The position numbers and the translations under genes were made by a program. From assembly GCA_017936765.1 (NCBI GenBank), contig JAGBEX010000014.1, positions 62,001-126,000 on the forward strand: a stretch of 64,000 bases of DNA, written 5' to 3'. The DNA is from Clostridia bacterium. GTDB taxonomy: Bacteria > Bacillota > Clostridia > Christensenellales > Aristaeellaceae. Below, piece after piece: positions 1 through 8,378 of the stretch. Positions within the stretch are counted from its first letter, which is position 1. Each line of letters begins with the position of its first letter. The notes beneath the pieces were generated by a model that was not told the DNA's origin, ran no database searches, and was given only the letters and a program-made list of their open reading frames with translations.

Positions 1-1285
1 GCAGCCAGGTGACCGGCTCGGTGATGCACACGCCGATGAATCCCCACCGTGGGATGAACAGGGCAACGGCCAGCAGCTTCATGGCCAGCTCGATGAAGCT
101 GGACAGCACGGGGATGATCTTGTGTCCCATGGCCTGCATGGTGTTGCGCAGGCAGAACAGCACGCCCAGCACCGGGTACAGCACGCAGTTGATGCGCAGG
201 CTCACCACGCCGTTGTGCAGCACATCCGGGTCGGTGGTGCCGGTGGTGAAGCGGAGCAGCGCCTTGCCAAAGAGGAACAGGACGCTGGCGGCGAACACGC
301 ACCAGATGATCTCCAGGGTGATGGCGGTGCGGATGGCGGGACGTACGCGGTGGACTTTCTTTGCGCCCCAGTTCTGCCCGATGAAGGTCATGTTGGCCAC
401 CGACAGGCTGATGATGGGCTGGAGCATCATGATCAACAGGCGGCGGGCGGAGGAATGGGCGGTGATGTACATTTCGCCCAGCAGGTTGGCGGCGCTCTGG
501 AAGATCACCGTGCCAAACTCCACCACGATGGACATCATAGCCAGGGAGCCGCCGCTGAGCAGCAGGGTGACCACCAGCTTGCCCGGGACACGGAGGTCTT
601 CCTTGCGGGGCAGGTATTCGCGGTAATTCTTCCACACATAGCAGCCGCTGAGCAGGGTGGCGGTCAGCTGGGCAAGCACGGTGGCCAGCGCGGCACCGCC
701 GATGCCCATGTCCCAGACCCACACCAGCAGAATGTCCAGCAGCACGTTCAGCAGGCTGGAGATGATGAGAAACACCAGCGGGGTGCGGCTGTTGCCCACC
801 GCACGCAGGATGGACGCGAACATATTGTACGCAATGGTGACAGGGATGCCGGCACAGATGATGGAAATGTAGGCGAAGGACTGCTCGAAGATGTCGGCGG
901 GGGTGTTCATCAGCCCCAGCAGGGGACGCAGAAAGGTGAGCGACAGCGTGGGGATGATGATGCCTGCGATGAGGTTCAGCTCCATCATGCCTGCCACGGC
1001 CCTGCGCATCTGCCTGGGGTCGCCTGCGCCGAAGCGCTGGGTCACAATGATGCCGTAGCCGTTGTTCAGGTCGCAGGCAAAGTCCACGATCATGGAATAG
1101 AGCGACACGGTGGCGCCGATGGCGGCAATGGCGTGATCGCCCAGGCGGTAGCCCACCACCATGGTATCCACCACATTGTACAGCTGCTGGAACAGGTTGC
1201 CGATGAGCAGCGGCAGCGCAAAGGCAAGCAGGTGGCGGACGATGGAACCCTGGGTCATATCCCGGATATAGGCGGCTTTCTTCAT
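1..1285 (-). CDS. MATE family efflux transporter (C-terminus beyond window)
   Basis: A cation-coupled multidrug exporter of the inner membrane; the family (NorM/DinF-like) swaps Na+ or H+ for organic cations. About 428 codons lie in the window, close to a full 440-460 residue MATE protein, and the gene runs off the left edge. The N-terminus reads MKKAAYIRDMTQGSI, followed by the hydrophobic helices and the conserved family stretches FQQLYNVVDTMVVG and VGNSRTPL. The start is the ATG at 1285 with GAGGTG just upstream. It has its own promoter and is divergent from the oxidoreductase gene. The substrate cannot be read from the sequence. Confidence 0.9.
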   Translation of the reverse strand, partial: MKKAAYIRDMTQGSIVRHLLAFALPLLIGNLFQQLYNVVDTMVVGYRLGDHAIAAIGATVSLYSMIVDFACDLNNGYGIIVTQRFGAGDPRQMRRAVAGMMELNLIAGIIIPTLSLTFLRPLLGLMNTPADIFEQSFAYISIICAGIPVTIAYNMFASILRAVGNSRTPLVFLIISSLLNVLLDILLVWVWDMGIGGAALATVLAQLTATLLSGCYVWKNYREYLPRKEDLRVPGKLVVTLLLSGGSLAMMSIVVEFGTVIFQSAANLLGEMYITAHSSARRLLIMMLQPIISLSVANMTFIGQNWGAKKVHRVRPAIRTAITLEIIWCVFAASVLFLFGKALLRFTTGTTDPDVLHNGVVSLRINCVLYPVLGVLFCLRNTMQAMGHKIIPVLSSFIELAMKLLAVALFIPRWGFIGVCITEPVTWL

Positions 1286-1321
1286 AAGCACCTCAGGTGT
1301 GGTCGGATTGATACGGTGGGT

Positions 1322-1350
1322 ATTATAGGCGATTTGTGGGGTGAAGTCAA
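1322..1350 (-). promoter_or_regulatory. Sigma-A promoter of the MATE gene
   Basis: On the minus strand TTGACT (1350-1345) and TATAAT (1327-1322) are separated by 17 bases and point at the MATE start. Confidence 0.75.
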
Positions 1351-1361
1351 TCGTTTGCGTG

Positions 1362-1390
1362 TTGACAGGGGAGCGGACAATCGGTAAAAT
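1362..1390 (+). promoter_or_regulatory. Sigma-A promoter of the Gfo/Idh/MocA gene
   Basis: TTGACA at 1362-1367 and TAAAAT at 1385-1390, 17-base spacer. It lies back to back with the MATE promoter; the two -35 boxes are only 11 bases apart, so one regulator could touch both. Confidence 0.75.
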
Positions 1391-1423
1391 ACAAAGCAAA
1401 TGATCCGTTCAGGAGGGTTGAAC

Positions 1424-2410
1424 ATGAATATTGCGATTCTTGGTGCGGGCGCCATTGCCCGATCCATGGCCAAAACCGTGCGGGGCATGAAGCAGCGCGG
1501 GCAGGACGTGGAACTGTATGCGGTTGCCTCACGCGATCTGACGAAGGCGCAGGCCTTTGCCCAGGAGGAAGGCGTGCTGCGCGCCTATGGCTCCTATGAG
1601 GAGATGCTCCGGGACGACGCGGTGGACCTGGTGTATGTGGCCACGCCCCATTCTCACCACGCGGAACACATGAAGCTGTGCCTGGAGCATGGCCGGGCCA
1701 TTCTGTGCGAGAAGGCCTTTACCGGCAACGCCCGCCAGGCCGAAGAGGTGCTTGCCCTGGCCAAAGAGAAGGGTGTGTTTCTCACCGAGGCCATCTGGAC
1801 CCGGTATATGCCCTCCAGGGAGATCATCAACGGGCTGATCGCGGAGGGCGCCATTGGCACGCCGAAGCTGCTCACGGCCAACTTGGGCTATGGCATGATG
1901 GACAAGGAGCGCATCTTCAAGCCGGAGCTGGCGGGCGGCGCGCTGCTGGACCTGGGCGTGTATGTGCTGAACTTTGCCTCCATGGTCTTTGGTGACGACG
2001 TGGTGCGCATGGAGAGCAGCGTGGGCATGATGGACACGGGGGTGGATCACACCGAGAACATCAGCCTGTATTATGCCGATGGCAAGGTGGCGCACCTGAT
2101 GGCCACCGCGCTGGCCAACACCGATCGCCGCTGCGTGGTGTATGGCGATAAGGGCTATCTGACGGTGGACAACTGCAACAACCCCGGTAAGATCGAGGTC
2201 TACGACAACAGCTACTCCGGTGTGCCGGTGAAGAGCATTGCGGTGCCGCAGCAGATCACCGGGTATGAGTATCAGGTGGAGGCCTGTATGCGCGCCATGG
2301 CGGCAGGGGAGAAGCAATGCCCCGAAATGCCCCACAGCGAGACGCTGCTGATCATGCAGCAGATGGACGAGCTGCGCAGGCAATGGAACATGGTGTATCC
2401 TTTCGATTGA
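1424..2410 (+). CDS. Gfo/Idh/MocA family NAD(P)-dependent oxidoreductase
   Basis: Predicted cytoplasmic sugar or polyol dehydrogenase of 328 residues. The N-terminal Rossmann fold starts with ILGAGAIARSMA; the family's E-K-x-x-x pattern appears as CEKAFTGNARQAEEV, and the C-terminal half (after about residue 125) has the substrate-binding beta-sheet with LDLGVYVLNFASMVFG. The start at 1424 is chosen because AGGAGGG lies 7 bases upstream; an in-frame ATG at 1400 has no such site. The closest named relatives are trans-1,2-dihydrobenzene-1,2-diol dehydrogenase-type and inositol dehydrogenase-type proteins, but the substrate is unknown. It is a single gene, with promoter and terminator visible. 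Confidence 0.9.
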   Translation: MNIAILGAGAIARSMAKTVRGMKQRGQDVELYAVASRDLTKAQAFAQEEGVLRAYGSYEEMLRDDAVDLVYVATPHSHHAEHMKLCLEHGRAILCEKAFTGNARQAEEVLALAKEKGVFLTEAIWTRYMPSREIINGLIAEGAIGTPKLLTANLGYGMMDKERIFKPELAGGALLDLGVYVLNFASMVFGDDVVRMESSVGMMDTGVDHTENISLYYADGKVAHLMATALANTDRRCVVYGDKGYLTVDNCNNPGKIEVYDNSYSGVPVKSIAVPQQITGYEYQVEACMRAMAAGEKQCPEMPHSETLLIMQQMDELRRQWNMVYPFD

Positions 2411-2419
2411 TGGACACGA

Positions 2420-2460
2420 CGCCCACCGTTGGCAGATGGCTGACGGTGGGCGCTTTTGTT
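2420..2460 (+). terminator. Rho-independent terminator after the oxidoreductase
   Basis: A 10-bp stem (2420-2429 with 2443-2452) is followed by CTTTTGTT. Confidence 0.85.
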
Positions 2461-2575
2461 TCGCCTGGATTTCAAGCCGCACGATGTTTTTGAAAACTTT
2501 GCAATATGGTGGAAGGAATACGGCACCCGAGGCGCGAATCAATCAACACAGAATTCGTTGCGGAGGAAACTAAAT

Positions 2576-4336
2576 ATGCAACCCTACGAAAACTTCAGCC
2601 TGGCTGCCTATGTCTATGCCTATTATCTGGACGGAAAGACCGAGGAGCAGATCCAGGCGGATATCGACACCTTCCGTACCATGGCACCCCTGCACAAGGC
2701 TTATCTAGAGACCCACCGCGCGCTGGTGGATATCTCCGACGAGCAGATGCTGATGGCCAAGCGCGTGTTTGAGCGCAACGGCATCCAGGTCAGCGGCGGC
2801 ATCACCACCACCGGCAAGGTGGGCGAGCGCAAGCCTGCCATTTTCGACTGCTATTGCTATTCCGACGAGGATCACAAAAAGGCTGTGCTGGACATCGTTT
2901 GCCGCACGGCAAAGCTGTTTGACGAGTTCATCCTGGACGACTACTACTTCAACTCCTGCCGGTGCGAGAAGTGCATCGAGCAGAAGGGCGAGCGCAGCTG
3001 GGCAGAGTTCAAGCTGGAGCAGATGGAAGCCTTCTCCCACGAGATGGTGAAGGCCGCCCGCGAAGCAAACCCCAAGTGCAAGTGCATCATCAAGTTCCCC
3101 AACTGGTACGAGGGCTTCCAGGAGTGCGGCTACAACCCCGGCAAGCAGAAGGACATCTACGATGCCATCTACACCGGCACCGAGACCCGCATGGGCAGTT
3201 ACGACGGCCAGCACCTGCAGCGCTACCTGAGCTATGGCATCGTGCGCCTGCTGGAGAACACCGCCCCCGGCCGCAACGGAGGCGGGTGGATCGATCCCCA
3301 TGGCTCCCAGAGCAACATCAGCCGCTTTGTGCAGCAAGGTACCTACACCATGTTTGCCAAGGCCCGGGAGCTGATGCTGTTCAACTTCGAGCTGATGATC
3401 GCATCTCCCATGCTGGGTGCGCTGGCGCCTGAACTGCGCCGCCTGGACAAGGTGATCGGCAAGCTGGGCAACCCCAATGGTGTCAGCACCTACGAACCCC
3501 ACGACTCCGATGGTGAGGATCAGCTGCCCGGCTATCTGGGCCTGTGCGGCATCCCCATGGAGATGACCCCCGACTTTAACGAGAACGCGCCTGTGCTGTT
3601 CCTGACGGAGAACTCCGCCTATGATCACGAGATCATGCCCAAGCTGGAGAAGTATGTGCGCACCGGCGGTGTGGCCATTGTGACCAGCGGCTTTGTGAAG
3701 GCCATGGAGAACCGGGGCATCCGCCAGCTGACCAGCGTGAAGATCACCGACCGCAAGGTGAGCGGCACCCGCTATCAGCTGACGAACCTGAACATCAGCA
3801 CCCGCAATGTGCATGTGGCGGACGAGCCTGCCATGTTCACCGTGATGCAGCACAAGAACAACGCCACCTGGTATGACGTGCTGCTGCATGTGAACGAATT
3901 CAGCACCCCCATCATGACCGAGGATCAGTATGGCCGCGGCTTCCTGTACATCCTGAACATCCCGGACAACTACGGCGATCTGTATCGCCTGCCCAGGGAG
4001 GTCATCGGCGCCATCACCAAGAACTTTGCTCGCAAGGGGAAGCTGTACCTCACGGTGAACCCCAAGTTCAGCCTGTTCACCTACGACAACGACACCTTCT
4101 GCGTCTACAACCTCAACGAGTTCAAGACCCCGGCCGAGGTGACGGTGCTGGGCGAGGAGTACATTGGCATTGAGGATCTGGAGACCGGTGTGCAGTACAC
4201 CACGCCTGTGCGGGTGAATCCCCGTCCCAAGCGCACCGGCGACAGCGCCACCTGCCGTCCTGAACCCCTGGAGCAGGTGTTTGAGCTGAACGTGATGCCA
4301 GGCGACTGGAAGTGCTACAAGCTGCTGAAGAAGTAA
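2576..4336 (+). CDS. Putative glycoside-hydrolase-like protein with GH42-type domain layout, function unknown
   Basis: A cytoplasmic protein of 586 residues without signal peptide. Residues 1 to about 330 look like a TIM barrel, with an acidic strand end FDEFILDDYYF followed by a CxxC pair (CRCEKC). Residues about 340-410 resemble the Rossmann-like trimerisation domain of GH42 enzymes (APVLFLTENSAYDHEIM, then VRTGGVAIVTSGF), and the last 170 residues are beta-rich. I recognise the architecture but no specific family, so no reaction is assigned. The start at 2576 follows GGAGGAAACTAAAT; the frame stays open upstream but has no ribosome site there. The gene is flanked by terminators on both sides and so is transcribed alone. 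Confidence 0.75.
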   Translation: MQPYENFSLAAYVYAYYLDGKTEEQIQADIDTFRTMAPLHKAYLETHRALVDISDEQMLMAKRVFERNGIQVSGGITTTGKVGERKPAIFDCYCYSDEDHKKAVLDIVCRTAKLFDEFILDDYYFNSCRCEKCIEQKGERSWAEFKLEQMEAFSHEMVKAAREANPKCKCIIKFPNWYEGFQECGYNPGKQKDIYDAIYTGTETRMGSYDGQHLQRYLSYGIVRLLENTAPGRNGGGWIDPHGSQSNISRFVQQGTYTMFAKARELMLFNFELMIASPMLGALAPELRRLDKVIGKLGNPNGVSTYEPHDSDGEDQLPGYLGLCGIPMEMTPDFNENAPVLFLTENSAYDHEIMPKLEKYVRTGGVAIVTSGFVKAMENRGIRQLTSVKITDRKVSGTRYQLTNLNISTRNVHVADEPAMFTVMQHKNNATWYDVLLHVNEFSTPIMTEDQYGRGFLYILNIPDNYGDLYRLPREVIGAITKNFARKGKLYLTVNPKFSLFTYDNDTFCVYNLNEFKTPAEVTVLGEEYIGIEDLETGVQYTTPVRVNPRPKRTGDSATCRPEPLEQVFELNVMPGDWKCYKLLKK

Positions 4337-4351
4337 TCAAGTGCATAGCAA

Positions 4352-4384
4352 ACGCCCGGAGGAATCATCCTCCGGGCGTTTTGT
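4352..4384. terminator. Bidirectional terminator between convergent genes
   Basis: ACGCCCGGAGGA pairs with its complement around a 3-4 base loop and is followed by TTTTGTG. It separates the GH-like gene from the convergent flavoprotein gene. Confidence 0.85.
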
Positions 4385-4387
4385 GTG

Positions 4388-5533
4388 TTACTTCATCAGC
4401 TCGTCGGCCAGCTGCTCCAGGGCAGGCAGGTCGGTGGGCTTCAATGCGCCGCGAATGGTGACGGCGGGTTCGATGATGGCGATGTCCTTGAAGGCGGCCA
4501 GCACTTCCTTCATGGTCTTAGCGGCAGAGGGCGCCCAGGTGCCGTTTTCAATCAGGCCGATGGTGCGCTTCTGGTAGTTCTTGGCCTTCAGGTGGTGGAG
4601 GAAATCCTCCATGAAGGGCATCACGCCGCCATTGTAGGAAGAAGCAGCCAGCACCACCTTGCCATAGCGGAAGGCATCTTCCAGGGCTTCGGCCATGTCC
4701 TCGCGAGCCAGGTCAGTAATGGCCACCTTGGGGCAGCCGCGGGCTTCCAGCAGCTCCTTGAGCTGGGTGGCGGCATTCCTGGTATTGCCATAGATGGAGG
4801 CATAGGCGATGAACACGCCCTCGCTCTCCACGCCGTAGCTGCTCCAGGTGTTGTACAGGTCAAGCACATGGGGAATGGTATCGGTGAGGATGGGGCCGTG
4901 CAGCGGGCAGATGGTGCTGATCTCCAGAGCGGCGGCCTTCTTCAGCACGGACTGCACCTGCACGCCGAACTTGCCAACGATGTTGAAATAGTAGCGGCGA
5001 GCCTCGCAGTCCCAGTCCTCGTCCACATCCAGCGCACCGAACTTGCCGAAGGCATCGGCGCTGAACAGCACCTTTTCCACTTCCTCGTAGGTTATCATCA
5101 CTTCAGGCCAATGCACCATGGGCGCCAGGATGAAGTGCAGCTGATGCTGGCCGAGGGAGAGGCTGTCGCCGTCCTTCACGGTAACGAACTCGGTGCCGGA
5201 GAGGTCGAAGTAATTCGCCAGGAACTGGATGGTCTTGGCGTTGCCAACTACCTTGGCGGTGGGGTACTTCTCGGTGAAGCGCTTCACAGAGGAGGCATGG
5301 TCGGGTTCCACGTGGGAAACGATGAGGTAATCGGGGGTGCGGCCCTCCAGGGCGGCCTCCAGGTTGGCGAAGTAAGCATCGGCCTTGCGGATGTCCACGG
5401 TGTCCATCACGGCGATGTTCTCATCCAGGATCAGATAAGAATTATAGGCCATGCCGTTAGGAACGATGTACTGCCCCTCGAACAGGTCGATATCGTGATC
5501 GTTGACGCCGATGTAGCGGATATTGTCAGTCAT
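4388..5533 (-). CDS. FprA family A-type flavoprotein (oxygen/NO reductase)
   Basis: A flavodiiron protein of 381 residues, expected to reduce O2 to water (or NO to N2O) in the cytoplasm of anaerobes using electrons from rubredoxin or similar carriers. The N-terminal metallo-beta-lactamase-like domain shows the diiron ligands in HVEPDH, then MVHWPE, FSADAFG and CPLHGP. The C-terminal flavodoxin domain begins near residue 245 with the FMN loop YASIYGNTRNAA. The start at 5533 has GGAGGAAATCACC before it; an in-frame upstream start would run into the terminator stem. Length is normal for the family. Confidence 0.95.
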   Translation of the reverse strand: MTDNIRYIGVNDHDIDLFEGQYIVPNGMAYNSYLILDENIAVMDTVDIRKADAYFANLEAALEGRTPDYLIVSHVEPDHASSVKRFTEKYPTAKVVGNAKTIQFLANYFDLSGTEFVTVKDGDSLSLGQHQLHFILAPMVHWPEVMITYEEVEKVLFSADAFGKFGALDVDEDWDCEARRYYFNIVGKFGVQVQSVLKKAAALEISTICPLHGPILTDTIPHVLDLYNTWSSYGVESEGVFIAYASIYGNTRNAATQLKELLEARGCPKVAITDLAREDMAEALEDAFRYGKVVLAASSYNGGVMPFMEDFLHHLKAKNYQKRTIGLIENGTWAPSAAKTMKEVLAAFKDIAIIEPAVTIRGALKPTDLPALEQLADELMK

Positions 5534-5551
5534 GGTGATTTCCTCCATTAG

Positions 5552-5582
5552 TAAAATATCCGGCGACACGTGGCCGCCGGAT
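5552..5582 (-). terminator. Terminator after the zinc-ribbon gene
   Basis: On the minus strand ATCCGGCG pairs with CGCCGGAT around a 9-base loop and is followed by ATTTTACT. It ends the housekeeping block before fprA. Confidence 0.7.
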
Positions 5583-5588
5583 GGTGGA

Positions 5589-6299
5589 TTACGGAATGAT
5601 CATGCGGCCGCAGGTCTCGCACTCGATAAGTTCGGAGCCACTCTTGATCTTGCTGAGCAGGGAAGAGGGCTGGGCGGTGTTGCAGCCGCTGCACTGGTTG
5701 CCCACCAGGCGAGCCATGGGCGGCATGATGCGCTTTTTGATGGTGTTGTATTCCTCCATCAGCTTGGCATCGATGCCCACGGCCTTGGCATTGGCCACGG
5801 CGCGCTGGGCGTCCAGGGCAGCCTTCTTTTCGCCGATCTCCTTATCATAAGTGACCTTGAGCTGGTCAAACTCCACCTTGACTTTGGCAGCCTCGTGACG
5901 GCAGGAGCGCTGCTTCTGATCGTAGTCGGCGGAATCCTTCACCATGCGGCGCATCTCCTGCTCGTAGGCGGCAATGTTGTCGCGATACTTGGTGGCTTCC
6001 ACCAGCATGGCGTGGGCAGCTTCCTCGTCCTCGGGGGGATTCTGCTCGAACTTCTGGGTGATGGCAGCGATCTGCTCCTCGCAGCGGGCGATGGCGTCGC
6101 GGATGGCATCCTTGCGGTCGGCCAGCATAGCCACCTGCTCCTCGATCTGCTTATACTGCTTCTGCTGCTCTATGATGAAGTCGCGGCTCTTTTCCAGCTT
6201 CTGGCGGGTGGGGGAGCGCTTGATCTCGTTGGCGATGCGATCCGCCTTGATATCCTCCTGCTGGTACTGCCACATAAGCTCCAACTGCTGCTGATCCAT
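5589..6299 (-). CDS. C4-type zinc ribbon coiled-coil protein (DUF164/CdsZ family)
   Basis: A 236-residue protein: a long charged coiled coil from residue 1 to about 190 (for example QQQLELMWQYQQEDIKADR), followed by a C4 zinc ribbon with CSGC and CETC spaced by about 19 residues. The family is often found next to nif3 and trmK, as here; related proteins have been tied to handling stalled ribosomes or nucleic acids, but no reaction is proven. The start at 6299 has AGAAGGAGGAACC upstream. Confidence 0.88.
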   Translation of the reverse strand: MDQQQLELMWQYQQEDIKADRIANEIKRSPTRQKLEKSRDFIIEQQKQYKQIEEQVAMLADRKDAIRDAIARCEEQIAAITQKFEQNPPEDEEAAHAMLVEATKYRDNIAAYEQEMRRMVKDSADYDQKQRSCRHEAAKVKVEFDQLKVTYDKEIGEKKAALDAQRAVANAKAVGIDAKLMEEYNTIKKRIMPPMARLVGNQCSGCNTAQPSSLLSKIKSGSELIECETCGRMIIP

Positions 6300-6334
6300 G
6301 GGGTTCCTCCTTCTGACGGGAATACGGGCCTCCG

Positions 6335-7105
6335 TCAGGGCCTCTCAGGCATGGCATAGGCACCAAGCTGAGACTTTGATACAGTCACCTTATATTGTAC
6401 CCGATTCAGCTCGTTTTGTAAAGCATCGGCCAGGGCAAAAATGCCGGGTTCCTCGGTGGCATGATGGCCGGCTTCCAGGCAGAAAAGACCGGCATCCACG
6501 GCGGCCAGGGCATCGTGGTGGTGGATCTCGCCGGAGACAAAGGCCTGGGCGCCCCAGCTATGGGCAACAGCCCATTCATTGCCGCCGGAGCCGGAGCAGA
6601 CGGCCACGCGGGTGATGGCACGGCCAGCGCCCATGGGGCGCACCACGGTGTGCAGCGCCTGGGACACATGGGCGGTCAGCTCGTCTGCGTCCATGGGGCG
6701 GGGAAGGTCGCCGATGCGTACATAGCCCTCGCCGGTGACGTTGGTGAGGCCAAGGCAGACGGCCAGCACATCGTCGATGCCGCCTTCGGCCTTGTCCAGG
6801 TTGGTGTGTGCGGAGATCATGGCGATGCCATGCGCCATCAGCCGCATGATGAGGCGGGACTCGTAGTCCGTGGCCACCAGGCGCTTGATGGGGGAGAACA
6901 TGATGGGGTGATGGGTTACGATGAGGTCGGCACCGGCGGCAATGGCCTCGTCAATGACGGGCTGGGTGAGATCCATGGCGAAGTGGATGCCGTGAACTTC
7001 AGCGGCGGGATCACCCACCAGCAGGCCGGAATTGTCAAAGGGATCCTGCATATCATAGGGTGCGCGGGTGTTGATGAAATCGTAAACGGCTTGAACGGTG
7101 AGCAT
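6335..7105 (-). CDS. Nif3-like dinuclear metal centre protein (YqfO family)
   Basis: A 256-residue Nif3/YbgI-family protein; members form hexameric toroids with two metal ions per subunit, and have been reported as GTP cyclohydrolase 1 type 2-like, though the role in Bacillota is uncertain. Metal ligands visible: VTHHPIMF, SAHTNLD near residue 97, and the C-terminal HHDALAAV and EAGHHATEEPG. It lacks the inserted PII-like domain present in the longer Bacillus YqfO. It starts 3 bases after the trmK stop, so the two are translationally coupled. Confidence 0.93.
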   Translation of the reverse strand: MLTVQAVYDFINTRAPYDMQDPFDNSGLLVGDPAAEVHGIHFAMDLTQPVIDEAIAAGADLIVTHHPIMFSPIKRLVATDYESRLIMRLMAHGIAMISAHTNLDKAEGGIDDVLAVCLGLTNVTGEGYVRIGDLPRPMDADELTAHVSQALHTVVRPMGAGRAITRVAVCSGSGGNEWAVAHSWGAQAFVSGEIHHHDALAAVDAGLFCLEAGHHATEEPGIFALADALQNELNRVQYKVTVSKSQLGAYAMPERP

Positions 7106-7108
7106 GGC

Positions 7109-7780
7109 TTATTCCTCCAGCTTGGCTTGGTAATAGGCGATGTCGTATTGGATGGCGGCAATGGTGGCTTCATCTGGCTTGCGGGCGGATTGCAGGCCGC
7201 GGAGGCGTTCGCCCAGCACAGCCGTGCGCCAGGTGATGTACTCCCGCAGCATGGGGGTCATGCGCTGCATGAGCAGGGTGCCGAAGCGGATCTCATCATC
7301 GGTGAGTGGCGCAGCGCCTGCCTCTGCACGCCAGACCACATAGAACCGTCCGGCGGCGCGACACAGCTCTTCACGAACGATGTGGTAGCCGATATCCTGT
7401 ACCGCCTGGCGCACCAGGTGCAGATCGGTGTGGGCGGAAAGCACCAGCACCGCGCCTTGCAGCTTATCCTTGCCACGGTTGAGGATGCTGGCAATGGTCT
7501 CGCCGCCCATGCCCATCACGGACACGCAGCCGCAAGGCTCCACCAGGGCATCCAGGCCATCGGCGCAGATGAGCCGCGCCCGGTTACCCAGGCGCTGGTG
7601 CTGCACCTGCTCCTCCGCGTGGCGCAACGCCTTGGCGCTGACATCCGCAAAAATCATCCGCTGGCAGATTTTCTCCTTCAGCAAATGGCAGGGCAGCAGG
7701 CCGTGATCGGTGCCGATGTCCGCGCCTACTTCGCAGGGTTCATACAGCGCGGCGGCCAGGGAAAGTCTCTCGTCGAGCAT
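7109..7780 (-). CDS. trmK: tRNA (adenine22-N1)-methyltransferase TrmK
   Basis: A class I SAM-dependent methyltransferase of 223 residues that methylates N1 of A22 in tRNA-Ser and similar tRNAs in Bacillota. The SAM site is VGADIGTDHGLLP near residue 19 and the family motif GMGGETIASIL appears near residue 91. The C-terminal third is the helical extension typical of TrmK. Its place between rpoD and nif3 matches the classic Bacillota order. Confidence 0.93.
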   Translation of the reverse strand: MLDERLSLAAALYEPCEVGADIGTDHGLLPCHLLKEKICQRMIFADVSAKALRHAEEQVQHQRLGNRARLICADGLDALVEPCGCVSVMGMGGETIASILNRGKDKLQGAVLVLSAHTDLHLVRQAVQDIGYHIVREELCRAAGRFYVVWRAEAGAAPLTDDEIRFGTLLMQRMTPMLREYITWRTAVLGERLRGLQSARKPDEATIAAIQYDIAYYQAKLEE

Positions 7781-7789
7781 AGCGTCTCC

Positions 7790-8116
7790 TTACAGCAGAT
7801 GGCCGGTCTCCATGACGCGGCGCAGGGTAGAGGGTAATTCGGTACATTCGGGTGTGTGCAACAGCTCCACCGAGGCACTCACCATGGCATTGCGAAGCGG
7901 CCAGTCGATGGCATGATAGAACCCCATGGTATCCCCCGGCACATACCGCGCCATGATGCCGGGAATAGCGTTCAGCCCGGCAAGGTAGATATCGTAGGCG
8001 TGGCCGGGATAAGCCGCCAGGCGCCTGGCCAGATGGGCAGCATGCCGCCGGGCCTGCTGAGAAAGAAGTACCCTGTCTGAATCAGACAGGGTGAAAGTAT
8101 CATGTGATTTAAGCAA
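7790..8116 (-). CDS. Small hypothetical protein upstream of trmK
   Basis: A predicted cytoplasmic protein of 108 residues, not recognised. It starts with TTG at 8116 (MLKSHDTFTLSD) a few bases after GAGGTGG, ends 9 bases before trmK, and is probably in the same transcript. It is rich in Ala, Arg, His and Leu, mostly helical, with no membrane segment and no cysteine motif. Codon use looks like its neighbours. No ATG start is available in a useful place, which lowers confidence. Confidence 0.55.
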   Translation of the reverse strand: MLKSHDTFTLSDSDRVLLSQQARRHAAHLARRLAAYPGHAYDIYLAGLNAIPGIMARYVPGDTMGFYHAIDWPLRNAMVSASVELLHTPECTELPSTLRRVMETGHLL

Positions 8117-8131
8117 GTTTCCACCTCATCA

Positions 8132-8357
8132 GTCAGCGCAAGCGCTGACAGCTTCCCCTCAAGGGGAAGCCACTCCCTCAGTCAGCCGACAAGCGGCTGA
8201 CAGCTCCCTCGGGGAGGGAGCCTTAGTTTGTGTCCAGCGGGCGATCGCAGATCGCCCCTACATGTGAACAGCCAAGTAACAATCTGAAAAAAGGGAGTCC
8301 AGAGGGCCGAATGGCCCTTTGGTCAGGGAGTGCAGAGGGGCTGAAAGCCCCTCTGCC
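8132..8357. repeat. Array of five palindromic repeat units between rpoD and the small gene
   Basis: No gene is seen in the 262 bases between 8117 and 8378. Instead there are two related compound repeats (8132-8171 and 8181-8222), each a GTCAGC...GCTGAC hairpin followed by a second hairpin made of GCTTCCCC/GGGGAAGC or GCTCCCT/AGGGAGC. These are followed by GGGCGATC-gca-GATCGCCC near 8240-8258, AGAGGGCC-gaat-GGCCCTTT near 8300-8320, and GCAGAGGGGCT-gaa-AGCCCCTCTGC at 8332-8357. None carries a U tract on the minus strand, so they are not ordinary terminators. Confidence 0.8.
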
Positions 8358-8378
8358 CGCCGGAGGCGGAACGCGTCC

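Noticed and set aside
122..1387. Open plus-strand frame of 421 codons over the MATE gene
   Set aside because: His/Gln/Gly-rich shadow; the minus strand holds a normal MATE protein with promoter and ribosome site.
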